Shown here: positions 50,249 to 58,903 of the stretch, piece after piece
How the letters are laid out: each line of letters starts with the position of its first letter
Position numbering within the stretch: position 1 is the first letter of the stretch
NCBI RefSeq assembly: GCF_014198245.1
Contig: NZ_JACIHE010000003.1
Span: 372,001 to 436,000 of the forward strand
Length of the DNA: 64,000 bases
From: Bradyrhizobium sp. cir1
GTDB taxonomy: Bacteria; Pseudomonadota; Alphaproteobacteria; Rhizobiales; Xanthobacteraceae
Direction: 5' to 3'
Notes under the pieces: generated by a model
Told to the model about the DNA's origin: nothing
The model's database searches: none
What the model saw: the letters and a program-made list of their open reading frames with translations, nothing else
Translations under genes and position numbers: made by a program

Positions 50249-51028
50249 GTGGACCTGAAGCTGACGAACAAGACCGCGCTCATCACCGGCGCGTCGAAAG
50301 GAATTGGACTGGCGGTGGCCGAGCTCTTCGCCGCGGAAGGATGTCACCTGCATCTGGCCGCCCGCAACGGCGAGGCGATGCTGGAGGCCAAGAAGCAGCT
50401 CGAAGCCCGCCATGGCGTGAAGATCACCATCCATGCGCTCGACCTCTCGAGCACGTCGGCGATGGAGAAGCTCGCAGCCGAGGTCGGCGATATCGACATC
50501 CTCATCAACAATGCCGGCGACATCCCGGCCGGATCGCTGGAAATCCTCGACGACGCGGCCTGGCGGCGCGGCTTCGATCTCAAGGTGTTCGGCTACATCA
50601 CGCTGTCGCGCCTTTATTATCCGCGGATGAAGGGCAAGGACGGCGTCATCATCAACATCATCGGCAATTCCGGCGAGAACTGGGACGCAAGCTACATCGC
50701 GGGCTCGACCGGCAATGCGGCGCTGATGTCCTTCACCAAGGCGCTCGGCGGCCGCAGCCTCGACCACGGCGTGCGCGTGGTCGCGGTCAATCCGGGACCG
50801 GTTGCCACCGACCGCATGCTCAAGATCATGAAGCGCAAGGCGATCGACATGCTCGGTGACGAAAGCCGTTGGGAGGAGCTGTTCGACAAATATCCCGGCA
50901 AGCGCCCGGCCACCTCGGAAGAGGTCGCCGATCTCGTCGCCTTCCTGTCCTCGCCGCGGTCCGGCTACATCACCGGCACGGTGGTGACGATCGATGGTGG
51001 CATCGCCGCGCGCGGCTCGGTGATCTGA
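50249..51028 (+). CDS. Short-chain dehydrogenase/reductase family protein with atypical YxxxK site
   Basis: The 259-residue Rossmann protein has the cofactor motif TGASKGIG (residues 14-21) and the structural NNAG (87-90). The catalytic motif reads Tyr149-Ile-Ala-Gly-Ser153, with Ser in place of the Lys of YxxxK, and the usual upstream Ser is not obvious. It may be inactive as an oxidoreductase or use another residue. The GTG start at 50249 has GGAG 8 bp upstream. It is followed after 7 bp by an aminotransferase gene. Confidence 0.82.
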   Translation: MDLKLTNKTALITGASKGIGLAVAELFAAEGCHLHLAARNGEAMLEAKKQLEARHGVKITIHALDLSSTSAMEKLAAEVGDIDILINNAGDIPAGSLEILDDAAWRRGFDLKVFGYITLSRLYYPRMKGKDGVIINIIGNSGENWDASYIAGSTGNAALMSFTKALGGRSLDHGVRVVAVNPGPVATDRMLKIMKRKAIDMLGDESRWEELFDKYPGKRPATSEEVADLVAFLSSPRSGYITGTVVTIDGGIAARGSVI

Positions 51029-51035
51029 GGCGCCG

Positions 51036-52181
51036 ATGTCGAAGCCTCAATCCGCCGCACTGGTCCGCAACCGCTATTTCGACGAGCTCTCGGCAACGCC
51101 GGGACTCTATTGGCTCGGCCAGAACACCAACCATATCGAGAGCCACCCCGCCGTGCGCGAGGCCATGCTGCGATCGATCGAGGCTGGCGAGTTCAATGCC
51201 TATGCGCCGCCGCTCGGCTTCGAGGCGCTGCGCGAGGCGATCGTCGCCGATCTCGGCGCGCCCGGCGCAGAAGCGCTGGTGACCGAGGGCGGCGTCAATG
51301 CGCTGGCGATGATCTGCCGCGCGCGCTGCAAGCCGGGCACGACGCTGGTGACGACCGATCCGACCTGGAAATGGCCGTGCCTGTTCGCGCGCCAGCAGGG
51401 CGCCGAGGTGATCGAGATCCCGATCTACGATCCCGCCTGCAACTACCGCCTGACGCCTGAGGCCTTGAAGGCGAATGTCGATGAGCGCACCGCGATCATC
51501 TATCTCGTCGATCCCAACAATCCGCTTGGCATCCGCTACACGCGCGAGGAGATCGAGAGCTTTGCCGCGATCGCGCGCGATTGCGGCGCGCTGCTGGTGC
51601 ACGACTGCACCTATCGCGATTTCGCCGACGGCCACACACCGGCGCTTCATGTCGCCCCGAAAGGTTCGGTGGTCTCGACCAGCTTCTCGAAATGGCTCGG
51701 GCTCGCCGGCCTGCGCATCGGTGCGCTGGTCGCAGCGCCAGACCTGTTCGAGGAGCTGGCGCAGACCTCCACCAGCGTGCTCGGCGCCAGCGTCATCGCG
51801 CAGCGTGCGGCGCAGGCGGGGCTGTCGGTCAAGGCCGAATGGATGAAGAAGGTCCGCAGCACCGACCGCGCCAACAAGGCGATGATCCAGGAGGCGGCTT
51901 CCGCGATCGACGGGCTGGCGCTGCCGATCATGCCCTCGCATGGCAACTTCCTGGTGCTGGAGACCATCGCGGCCGGCGTCCGACCGGAAGCGCTGGTCGA
52001 GTGCTATCGCCGCCAGGGCATCATGATCCGCCAGGGCACCTATCACACCCAGCGTTTTGGCGACCGCTTTGTGAAGATCAGCACCTCCGTGCCGCAAGGC
52101 TGGGTCGAAAAGCTCTGTACGCTGCTGCCGGAGATGGTCACGCAGGCGCGCACGCTCAACGACCTGCCACCGCAATTCTAG
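51036..52181 (+). CDS. PLP-dependent aminotransferase, class I/II
   Basis: The 381-residue protein is a fold-type I aminotransferase. The Schiff-base Lys is in STSFSKWLGLAGLRIGAL. Supporting motifs are YAPPLGFEALREAI, VTEGGVNALAMICRA, YLVDPNNPLGIRYTREEI and LLVHDCTYRDFADG. It transfers an amino group between an amino acid and a keto acid; the side-chain preference cannot be read. It sits between an SDR and an alpha/beta hydrolase gene, separated by 7 and 5 bp. Confidence 0.9.
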   Translation: MSKPQSAALVRNRYFDELSATPGLYWLGQNTNHIESHPAVREAMLRSIEAGEFNAYAPPLGFEALREAIVADLGAPGAEALVTEGGVNALAMICRARCKPGTTLVTTDPTWKWPCLFARQQGAEVIEIPIYDPACNYRLTPEALKANVDERTAIIYLVDPNNPLGIRYTREEIESFAAIARDCGALLVHDCTYRDFADGHTPALHVAPKGSVVSTSFSKWLGLAGLRIGALVAAPDLFEELAQTSTSVLGASVIAQRAAQAGLSVKAEWMKKVRSTDRANKAMIQEAASAIDGLALPIMPSHGNFLVLETIAAGVRPEALVECYRRQGIMIRQGTYHTQRFGDRFVKISTSVPQGWVEKLCTLLPEMVTQARTLNDLPPQF

Positions 52182-52186
52182 GGACG

Positions 52187-53074
52187 ATGCCGATGACGAT
52201 GATCACAGCGAAGGACGGCGTGAAGCTCCACGTGGAGGAGGCGGGCGAGGGCGCGCCGATCCTGTTCATCCACGAATTCGGCGGCAATCACGACAGCTGG
52301 GAGCCGCAGCTGCGCTATTTCAGCCGGCGCCATCGCTGCATCACCTACGCCGCGCGCGGCTATCCGCCGTCGGACGTTCCTGACAGCGTGGAGGCCTATT
52401 CGCAGGCGATCGCTGCGGACGACGCGGTTGCCGTGCTCGACGCGCTCGGAATCGACAAGGCGCACATTGTCGGCCTCTCCATGGGCGGGTTCTGCACGGT
52501 GCATTTCGGCCTGCGCACGCCGGAGCGCGCTTTGTCGCTCACTGTGGCCGGTGCCGGCTATGGCTGCGAGAAGGAGTTCGAGGAGTATTTTCGCGGCGTC
52601 TCGCGCGAGGTCGCCGACAATTTCGAGAAGCAGGGTGCGAAGGAATTCTCCAAGATCTACGCGCTCGGTGCGAGCCGGGTGCAGTTCCAGAACAAGGATC
52701 CGCGCGGCTGGCAGGAATTCGCCGATCGCCTCGCCACCCATTCCGACCGTGGCGCCGCCAACACCATGCGCGGCGTCCAGGCGCGGCGGCCGTCGTTCTA
52801 TGACCTCGAGGACGGCTTGAAAAAGATGATGGTGCCGACGCTGGTCGTGGTCGGCGACGAGGACGATCACTGTCTCCAGCCCGGCATCTTCCTGAAGAAG
52901 ACCATTCCGGCCTGCGGCCTCTCGGTCTTCCCCAAGACCGGCCACACGCTCAATCTGGAGGAGCCGGCAGCATTCAATGCATTGCTCGCCGAGTTCATCG
53001 CCCAGGTCGAGGCGGAACGCTGGTTGCCGCGCGATCCGCGCGCGCTGCCGGGCCAGATCATGCGCACGAAGTAA
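52187..53074 (+). CDS. Alpha/beta hydrolase
   Basis: The 295-residue protein has the oxyanion segment FIHEFGGNHDSW, nucleophile elbow GLSMGGF (Ser), an acid probably in VVVGDEDDHC and the catalytic His in FPKTGHTLNLEEP. It probably hydrolyses an ester, enol-lactone or carbon-carbon bond. ATG 52187 follows AGGG by only a few bases; ATG 52193 is also possible. It lies 5 bp after the aminotransferase gene and 3 bp before the amidohydrolase gene. Confidence 0.88.
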   Translation: MPMTMITAKDGVKLHVEEAGEGAPILFIHEFGGNHDSWEPQLRYFSRRHRCITYAARGYPPSDVPDSVEAYSQAIAADDAVAVLDALGIDKAHIVGLSMGGFCTVHFGLRTPERALSLTVAGAGYGCEKEFEEYFRGVSREVADNFEKQGAKEFSKIYALGASRVQFQNKDPRGWQEFADRLATHSDRGAANTMRGVQARRPSFYDLEDGLKKMMVPTLVVVGDEDDHCLQPGIFLKKTIPACGLSVFPKTGHTLNLEEPAAFNALLAEFIAQVEAERWLPRDPRALPGQIMRTK

Positions 53075-53077
53075 TCG

Positions 53078-54331
53078 ATGACGAGCCAGCCACTGATCAA
53101 CGCCGATCGGCTCTGGACCCGCCTGATGGCGCTCGCCGAGATCGGCGCGACGCCGGCCGGCGGGGTCAACCGTCAGGCGCTGAGCGACGGTGAGATCGCC
53201 GCCTGGCGCCGTGTCATCGGCTGGGCGCGCGAAGCAGGATTGACGCCGTCGACGGACGCTGCGGGAAACCTGTTCCTGGCGTTGGCCGGCCGCGATCGCG
53301 CCGCGCCGCCGGTTCTCCTTGGCAGTCATCTCGACAGCCAGCCGACCGGCGGCAAGTTCGACGGCGCCGCCGGCGTGATGGCCGCACTTGAAGCGGTCGT
53401 CACGCTCGCCGGGCAAGTCGACAAGCCTGCGCGCGACCTCATCGTCGTCGCCTGGATGAACGAGGAAGGCTCGCGCTTCGCCCCGGGTATGATGGGCTCG
53501 GAGGCCTTTACCGGCGAGCGCGACCTGGCGACGATCCGCGCCGCGCGCGATGCGGACGGCATCAGCGTCGGCGAGGCACTCGACCGCCTCCACCAGGCTT
53601 TTCCCGATATGCCGCGCAGGCCGCTCGGCTTTGCCGCCGGGGCCTATCTCGAATTGCACATCGAGCAGGGACCGCTGCTGGAAGCGGCCGGCTGCACGAT
53701 CGGCGTCGTCACCGGCATCCAGGGCAAGAAGACGTTTCAGGTCGTGGTCGAGGGTGCCGAGGGCCATGCCGGCACGCTGGCGCAGCGGGAGCGGCGCGAT
53801 GCGCTCGCGGCCTTTGCGCGGATAGCGAGCGCGCTCCATGCCGAGATCGGCGCCATCGATGCCGACATCAAGTTCACCATTGGCCGGATCGCTGTCGTGC
53901 CGAACGCGCCGTCGGTGGTGCCATCGCGCGTCAGCTTCAGCATCGACCTGCGTCACCCTGACAATGCCGTGCTCGATGCGGCGGGCGTGCGCATCGCGGC
54001 TCTTTGCCAGGAGAAGGCCCCGCCTTGCGCGGTCACGGTGACGCCGCTCGTGGATGCACCGTCGAACGTCTTCGATCCGAGCCTGCGCGCGAGCATCGCG
54101 AAGGCCGCGCGTGAGCAGGGGCATTCCGCCATGGCGATCCTCTCTGCCGCTGGTCACGACGCGCGCCATCTCGCCAAGGTCTGCCCGGCTGCGATGATCT
54201 TCATCCCGTGCCGCGACGGGGTGAGCCATGTCGAGCATGAATGGGCCGAGCCCGATCATGTCGCTGCGGGAGCGTCCGTGCTGGCACAGGTGCTGCGCGA
54301 GCTCGCCTTCGCGCCTGCCATCGAGGGGTGA
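53078..54331 (+). CDS. M20-type amidohydrolase (allantoate / N-carbamoyl-L-amino acid hydrolase family)
   Basis: The 417-residue zinc enzyme shows LGSHLDSQPTGGKFDGAAGV (metal His and Asp), the catalytic Glu pair in AWMNEEGSRFAPGMMGSEAF, LHIEQGPLLEAAG, and the final His in AAGHDARHLAKV. This family removes carbamoyl groups from N-carbamoyl amino acids, ureidoglycolate or allantoate. With nearby hydantoinase and carbamoylase genes an N-carbamoyl-amino-acid substrate is likely (inference). It is 8 bp before the flavin reductase gene. Confidence 0.88.
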   Translation: MTSQPLINADRLWTRLMALAEIGATPAGGVNRQALSDGEIAAWRRVIGWAREAGLTPSTDAAGNLFLALAGRDRAAPPVLLGSHLDSQPTGGKFDGAAGVMAALEAVVTLAGQVDKPARDLIVVAWMNEEGSRFAPGMMGSEAFTGERDLATIRAARDADGISVGEALDRLHQAFPDMPRRPLGFAAGAYLELHIEQGPLLEAAGCTIGVVTGIQGKKTFQVVVEGAEGHAGTLAQRERRDALAAFARIASALHAEIGAIDADIKFTIGRIAVVPNAPSVVPSRVSFSIDLRHPDNAVLDAAGVRIAALCQEKAPPCAVTVTPLVDAPSNVFDPSLRASIAKAAREQGHSAMAILSAAGHDARHLAKVCPAAMIFIPCRDGVSHVEHEWAEPDHVAAGASVLAQVLRELAFAPAIEG

Positions 54332-54339
54332 GGACATCG

Positions 54340-54870
54340 ATGCAGGATGTGGCTCCCCGGGACTACCGCGACGCGATGGCCTGTCTCGGCGCGGCCGTCA
54401 ACATCGTCACGACCGACGGTGCCGCGGGCCGCGCCGGATTTACGGCATCGGCGATTTGCAGCGTCACCGACGATCCACCGACGCTTCTGGTCTGCATCAA
54501 CCGCGGCTCCTCCGCCTATGCCAGCGTGACCCGCAACAAGGTGGTCTGCGTCAACGTGCTCTCGGCGCGGCACGAGCAACTGTCCCGCCTGTTCGGCGGC
54601 AAGGTGCCTGCCGAGGAACGCTTTGCCGCCGCGGATTGGTCGACGCTCGCGACCGGCGTGCCGGTGCTGGCCGACTGTGCTGCTGCGTTCGACTGCCGGA
54701 TTGCGGATGTCGTCAATGTCGGCAGCCACGATGTGCTGTTCTGCCGCGTCGTCGCGCTGCAAAGATCCGGCTGCACCGATAATCTGATCTATTTCGGGCG
54801 CGCCTATCATACGGTCGGGGTGACCGATCCGGCCGAGACTGGACCGGAATCCGCTTCTGGCCCATCCTGA
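54340..54870 (+). CDS. Flavin reductase-like FMN-binding protein (RutF/HpaC/NtaB type)
   Basis: The 176-residue protein has the flavin_reduct domain: RDAMACLGAAVNIVTTDGAAG, GFTASAICSVTDDPPTLLVCIN, VCVNVLS and the C-terminal LIYFGRAYHTV. Such enzymes supply FMNH2 to a separate oxygenase. No oxygenase is adjacent; the LLM monooxygenase at 43677-44981 is the only candidate in the window. ATG 54340 has GAGGA upstream; an in-frame GTG at 54328 is a weaker start. Confidence 0.87.
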   Translation: MQDVAPRDYRDAMACLGAAVNIVTTDGAAGRAGFTASAICSVTDDPPTLLVCINRGSSAYASVTRNKVVCVNVLSARHEQLSRLFGGKVPAEERFAAADWSTLATGVPVLADCAAAFDCRIADVVNVGSHDVLFCRVVALQRSGCTDNLIYFGRAYHTVGVTDPAETGPESASGPS

Positions 54871-54874
54871 ACGG

Positions 54875-56467
54875 ATGCCGGTGGCCATCGCCGGCCGTTC
54901 CAACAGCCGCCTCCATGTGATGGACAGAGATCGCCACCCGAGCAAGCGCGTATCCCTTGCGGGAATGCATATCGACCGGACCTCGGCCGTGCCGCTGCAT
55001 TTGCAGATCGCGGCTCACATCCGGGATTGCATTCTGCGCGGCGTCTTTCCGACCGGAACGCAGTTTCTGGGCTCGCGCGAGATCGCGCGGGAATTGGGCT
55101 GCTCGCGCACGGTGGTGCTGACGGCGTGGGATCTGCTCTACGCCGAGGGCTATCTGGAATCGACGCCACGCGGCAGCGTCATGGTGGCGTCCGTCGCGAC
55201 GTCGCATGCGGAGCCGCCGTCGGTTGCCTCGCCTGAGGCTGCGCCCGCCCATATGTCGAAGCGCTGGCAATCACTGCTTGGCCTGGATTACGAGACCAAT
55301 TGGCCGTCCGTGTTCGCACCCGGAGCGCCCGACATCTCGACGTTTCCTTTCAAGGAATGGTCACGCCTGCTGCGCCAGACCTGGCAGAATCCGAGGGAGC
55401 AGGAGTGCCTCGACCTTCCCGCCGAAGGCCATCCGCGGCTGCGGAGCGAGATCGCGAACTTCCTCGGCTCGGTGCGCGGGCTGGTCTGCTCGCCGGAAGA
55501 GGTGGTCGTCACCTCCGGCACATCGGGTGCGCTGGATTTCTGCGGCCGGATGGTCCTCGATCCCGGCGACGAGGTCTGGGTCGAGGAACCCGGCTTCGTC
55601 GAGGCCCGCTGGGCGTTGACGGCGGCCGGCGCGAAGCTCGTTCCCATTCCCGTCGACGACAAGGGCCTCGTCGTCTCCGAAGGAATCCGGCGCGCGCCGG
55701 GTGCGCGGCTGATCGTGGTCACGCCGTCGCATCAATATCCGCTCGGCGTCAGCATGGGGCTGGAGCGGCGCCTCGAGCTGCTCGACTGGGCCAACAGAAA
55801 CGACGTCTGGGTGATCGAGGACGATTACAATTCGGAGTTCAGGCACCAGGACAGCATGATCGCCTCCTTGCGTTCGCTCGATCGCGAGGGGCGGGTGATC
55901 TATTTCGGCACCTTCTCCAAGATCATGATGCCGAACCTGCGGCTCGGCTACATCGTTGCCAACAGGCATTTCATCGCAGGATTTTCCAAGGGCCGCGCGC
56001 GCATCGACGTGCACACCTCCGGCATCGGACAGCTCGCTTTGGCCGAGTTCATGCGGGAAGGGCATCTGCTGCGGCATCTGCGCGCGATGCGGCGGGTCTA
56101 TGCGAGCAGGCGAAAGGCGCTGATCGAGGCGATCGCATCGCTGATGCCGGATGATCTGGTCGTCTCCGCGGCGGTGACGGGATTGCATCTGGTAGCGGAG
56201 TTCACCGAGGCGATGCGGGCGCGGATCAGCGACCGCGAGGCGGCCGCGATCCTGAAGCAGGCGGGCATTCATGTGCAGCCATTGTCGCAGAACTTTCTGG
56301 AGCAGCCGACCCGACAGGGACTGGTGTTCGGCTATGGGCGGCTGCATGTCGAGGATGCCTCGCCGCTGCTTGCGAGAATCGCGGCTTGCATCGGCACCGG
56401 CTCCCGCAACGCACCATCGGAGGCGGCGATATCCTCTCTTACTGTTCGTACAATAAAGAGAGGCTGA
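54875..56467 (+). CDS. MocR/GntR family regulator with aminotransferase-like domain
   Basis: The 530-residue protein joins a GntR winged helix (VPLHLQIAAHIRDCI...SREIARELGCSRTVVLTAWDLL, residues 38-85) to a class I aminotransferase-like domain. The PLP Lys is in YFGTFSKIMMPNLRLGY, with PSHQYPLGVSM and VIEDDYNSEFRH. MocR proteins sense PLP with an amino compound and often activate neighbouring genes. ATG 54875 gives the longest form; ATG 54965 (MHIDRTSAVPL) also fits the family start. It lies before the hyuA/hyuB run and is a good candidate regulator of it. Confidence 0.88.
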   Translation: MPVAIAGRSNSRLHVMDRDRHPSKRVSLAGMHIDRTSAVPLHLQIAAHIRDCILRGVFPTGTQFLGSREIARELGCSRTVVLTAWDLLYAEGYLESTPRGSVMVASVATSHAEPPSVASPEAAPAHMSKRWQSLLGLDYETNWPSVFAPGAPDISTFPFKEWSRLLRQTWQNPREQECLDLPAEGHPRLRSEIANFLGSVRGLVCSPEEVVVTSGTSGALDFCGRMVLDPGDEVWVEEPGFVEARWALTAAGAKLVPIPVDDKGLVVSEGIRRAPGARLIVVTPSHQYPLGVSMGLERRLELLDWANRNDVWVIEDDYNSEFRHQDSMIASLRSLDREGRVIYFGTFSKIMMPNLRLGYIVANRHFIAGFSKGRARIDVHTSGIGQLALAEFMREGHLLRHLRAMRRVYASRRKALIEAIASLMPDDLVVSAAVTGLHLVAEFTEAMRARISDREAAAILKQAGIHVQPLSQNFLEQPTRQGLVFGYGRLHVEDASPLLARIAACIGTGSRNAPSEAAISSLTVRTIKRG

Positions 56468-56887
56468 ACCGACCGCCATGCATAGCTCGTAGGCAAACAG
56501 AGATCCGACGCTACCGGCCGATCGCCTGCAAATTAGACAGGCGATTTGGAGTGTTCGGATTGCAGTGCAGCGGACATCGCGATTTGCGCGGAGAAATCCG
56601 TGGTGCACTGCACGTTTGCCGCGTGGCGCGGTCGCCGCTCGCGTGCCGTCAGCGCGGGCAGCGCTGCACCAAAACGTGCAGCAGGTGGCGCGGCGCGCGG
56701 CTGAAGTCGCGCACTGGTCTAGTCGTTTGCGACAACTCTGGCCCTATCCCGCGCCCATCGCTCTGTCGCACGCTCGCTCATGGTGGCATGAGAGGGGATG
56801 CATGATGAGCGCTCTCGGTTTGGCATTGGACGTTGCGATGGACGGGAAGGACCCGGCGTCCGGTTCGGGCGTCATCCGTAGCTGACT
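56468..56887. other. 420-bp leader region before hyuA, no supported gene
   Basis: No open frame here looks like a protein. The region contains a simple hairpin at 56521-56545 and a nested inverted repeat at 56561-56612. A 27-codon frame beginning ATGATG at about 56802, behind a GAGGGG, ends just before hyuA and could be a leader peptide, but nothing else supports it. It probably contains the hyuA promoter and MocR binding sites. Confidence 0.5.
56521..56545. repeat. Hairpin after the MocR gene
   Basis: ATCGCCTG (56521-56528) and CAGGCGAT (56538-56545) are perfect 8-bp arms around a 9-base loop, followed by only two further T. It may act as a weak transcription terminator for the MocR gene, 54 bp upstream, or as a regulator site. 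The lack of a T-run makes terminator function uncertain. Confidence 0.4.
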
Positions 56888-58903
56888 GTGCAGATGAGCT
56901 ACTCCGACAATCACTGGGAGGTCGGCACCGATATCGGTGGCACCTTCACCGACATCATCGCGATCCGGCGCGATTCCGCCGAAGCGCGGATCGCGAAGGT
57001 GCCGTCGCGCCCCGACGCGCCCGTGCAGGCGATGCTGGAGGCCATCGAGGCGGTGGGCTTGCGCAAGAGCGAGGTCAAGCGCTTCGTCCACGGCACAACG
57101 CGCGTCACCAACGCCATCGTCGAGGGCCGGTTGCCGAAGGTGGCGCTGGTCGCGACCGAAGGCTTTGCCGACGTGCTGGAGATCGCGCGCTATCGCCGCC
57201 GCGATCTCTATCGTCTCGACATCCCGCCGAAATCACCGCCTCTGGTGCCGCCGGAGCGATGCTTTGGGCTCGCCGAGCGCCTCGATCACGAAGGCCGCGT
57301 GCTGAAGGCGCTGGATGAAGCCGAGATCGAGCGTCTGGTGGCCTGGCTGAAGCAGACCGGCGTGCAGAGCGTCGCCGTGGCCCTGCTGCACGCCTATGCT
57401 AATCCGGTGCATGAAAAGATGCTGGGCGAGCGGCTCAAGGACATCGTCGCCCATGTCTCGCTCTCGCACGAGGTCAATCCCGAGGCGCGCGAATACGAGC
57501 GGACTTCGGCGACCGTGTTCAACGCGGCGGCGATGCCGATCGCTGTGGAATATCTGAGCGAGCTGGAGCAGCGGCTACCGATCGGTCCCGGCCTGCAGGT
57601 GTTTCACTCGGCCGGCGCCATGGTCCCGATCTCCGCGGTGAAGCGGCGGCCGCTGGTGATGGCGATGTCGGGGCCTGCCGCCGGCGTCTCCGCCTCTGTC
57701 AGCATCGCGCGCCAGCTCGGCACCTCGCGCATGCTGACCTTCGACATGGGCGGCACCACGACTGACGTCTGCCTGATCGTCGATGGCCAGGCCGAGATGA
57801 CGGACGGCCGCATGCTCGGCGACAAGCCGTTGCGCCAGCCGATGCTCGCGGTGCATTCGATCGGGGCCGGCGGTGGATCGATCGTGCGTAACGGTCCCGG
57901 TGGCCTCACGGTCGGGCCGGAGAGTGCCGGCTCCGAGCCGGGGCCTGCCTGCTACGGCCGCGGAGGCCATGAGCCGACGATTACCGATGCCAATGCCGTG
58001 CTCGGCTATCTCAATCCCGAGACCAAGCTTGGTGACCGCATCGGCATCGACATCGAGGCTGCAAAGCGCGTTATCGAACCGATTGCCCGTGCGCTCGGAC
58101 TGAGCCTCACCCAAACAGCGCTCGGCATCATCAAGGTCGCCAACGCGACCATGGCCCGTGCGCTCCGGCGCGTCACGGTCGAGCGCGGCATTGACGGGCG
58201 CGACTGCACGCTGCTCGCCTTCGGCGGCGGCGGCCCGATGCACGCCGCGGGTCTCGCCGATCTCTACGGGATCGCGGAGGTCGTCGTGCCCAGCGCATCG
58301 AGCGCGTTCTCGGCGCTGGGCTGCCTCACCGCCGATTTCAGCTTCCTCCAGCAGCAGACCCTTCGCGCCGCCCTCGACGGCATCGATCTCGCCCGCGTGT
58401 CGGAGCGGATTGGCACGCTGATCGACGATGCATCCGCGCCGCTGATCGCCAATGGCGTTACGAAGGCGGAGATCCAGGTCGAACTGGTGGCCTTGATGCG
58501 CTATGCGGCCCAGAACGATGCCATCCCAGTGCCGTTCGCGCTGCCGCTCGATATCGCCAGGCTGAAGCAAGATTTCCTGACGCGGCATCACGAGCTGTTC
58601 GGCTATGCGACCGGCGAGCCTTGCGTCATCGAATCCGTGCGTGTGCAGGCCCGCCGCCCGTCGACAACCGTTGTGAGCCGGCCGGCGACCGCGGTGAGAG
58701 CAGTGTCCAGCGGCAAGCGGAGCTGCTCGTTCGATGGCTTCCACGATATCGCGACAGCAATCATCGACCGCGCCTCGCTCACGGAGACCGTTACCGGTCC
58801 GGCCATCATCGAAGATGCGTGGTCGACCGTGGTGGTGCCGCCTGGCTGGCAGGCAAGGCCCGATACCGCCGGCAATCTGTTCCTGACGCGGAGGGCGGCA
58901 TGA
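56888..58903 (+). CDS. hyuA: Hydantoinase/oxoprolinase family protein, subunit A (HyuA)
   Basis: The 671-residue protein has the actin/hexokinase-like ATPase motifs of HyuA: GTDIGGTFTDIIAI at the N terminus, FVHGTTRVTNAIVEGR, MAMSGPAAGVSASVSIA, LTFDMGGTTTDVCLI and LLAFGGGGPMHAAGLADL. With HyuB it forms an ATP-dependent enzyme that opens N-methylhydantoin, 5-oxoproline or related rings, or carboxylates ketones in some relatives. GTG 56888 or ATG 56894 may start it. It overlaps hyuB by 4 bp. Length is normal for the separate-subunit type. Confidence 0.9.
   Translation: MQMSYSDNHWEVGTDIGGTFTDIIAIRRDSAEARIAKVPSRPDAPVQAMLEAIEAVGLRKSEVKRFVHGTTRVTNAIVEGRLPKVALVATEGFADVLEIARYRRRDLYRLDIPPKSPPLVPPERCFGLAERLDHEGRVLKALDEAEIERLVAWLKQTGVQSVAVALLHAYANPVHEKMLGERLKDIVAHVSLSHEVNPEAREYERTSATVFNAAAMPIAVEYLSELEQRLPIGPGLQVFHSAGAMVPISAVKRRPLVMAMSGPAAGVSASVSIARQLGTSRMLTFDMGGTTTDVCLIVDGQAEMTDGRMLGDKPLRQPMLAVHSIGAGGGSIVRNGPGGLTVGPESAGSEPGPACYGRGGHEPTITDANAVLGYLNPETKLGDRIGIDIEAAKRVIEPIARALGLSLTQTALGIIKVANATMARALRRVTVERGIDGRDCTLLAFGGGGPMHAAGLADLYGIAEVVVPSASSAFSALGCLTADFSFLQQQTLRAALDGIDLARVSERIGTLIDDASAPLIANGVTKAEIQVELVALMRYAAQNDAIPVPFALPLDIARLKQDFLTRHHELFGYATGEPCVIESVRVQARRPSTTVVSRPATAVRAVSSGKRSCSFDGFHDIATAIIDRASLTETVTGPAIIEDAWSTVVVPPGWQARPDTAGNLFLTRRAA

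Noticed and set aside
56802..56885. Short frame of 27 codons upstream of hyuA as a leader peptide
   Set aside because: A GAGGGG precedes it, but no run of regulatory codons or attenuator hairpin is seen downstream.
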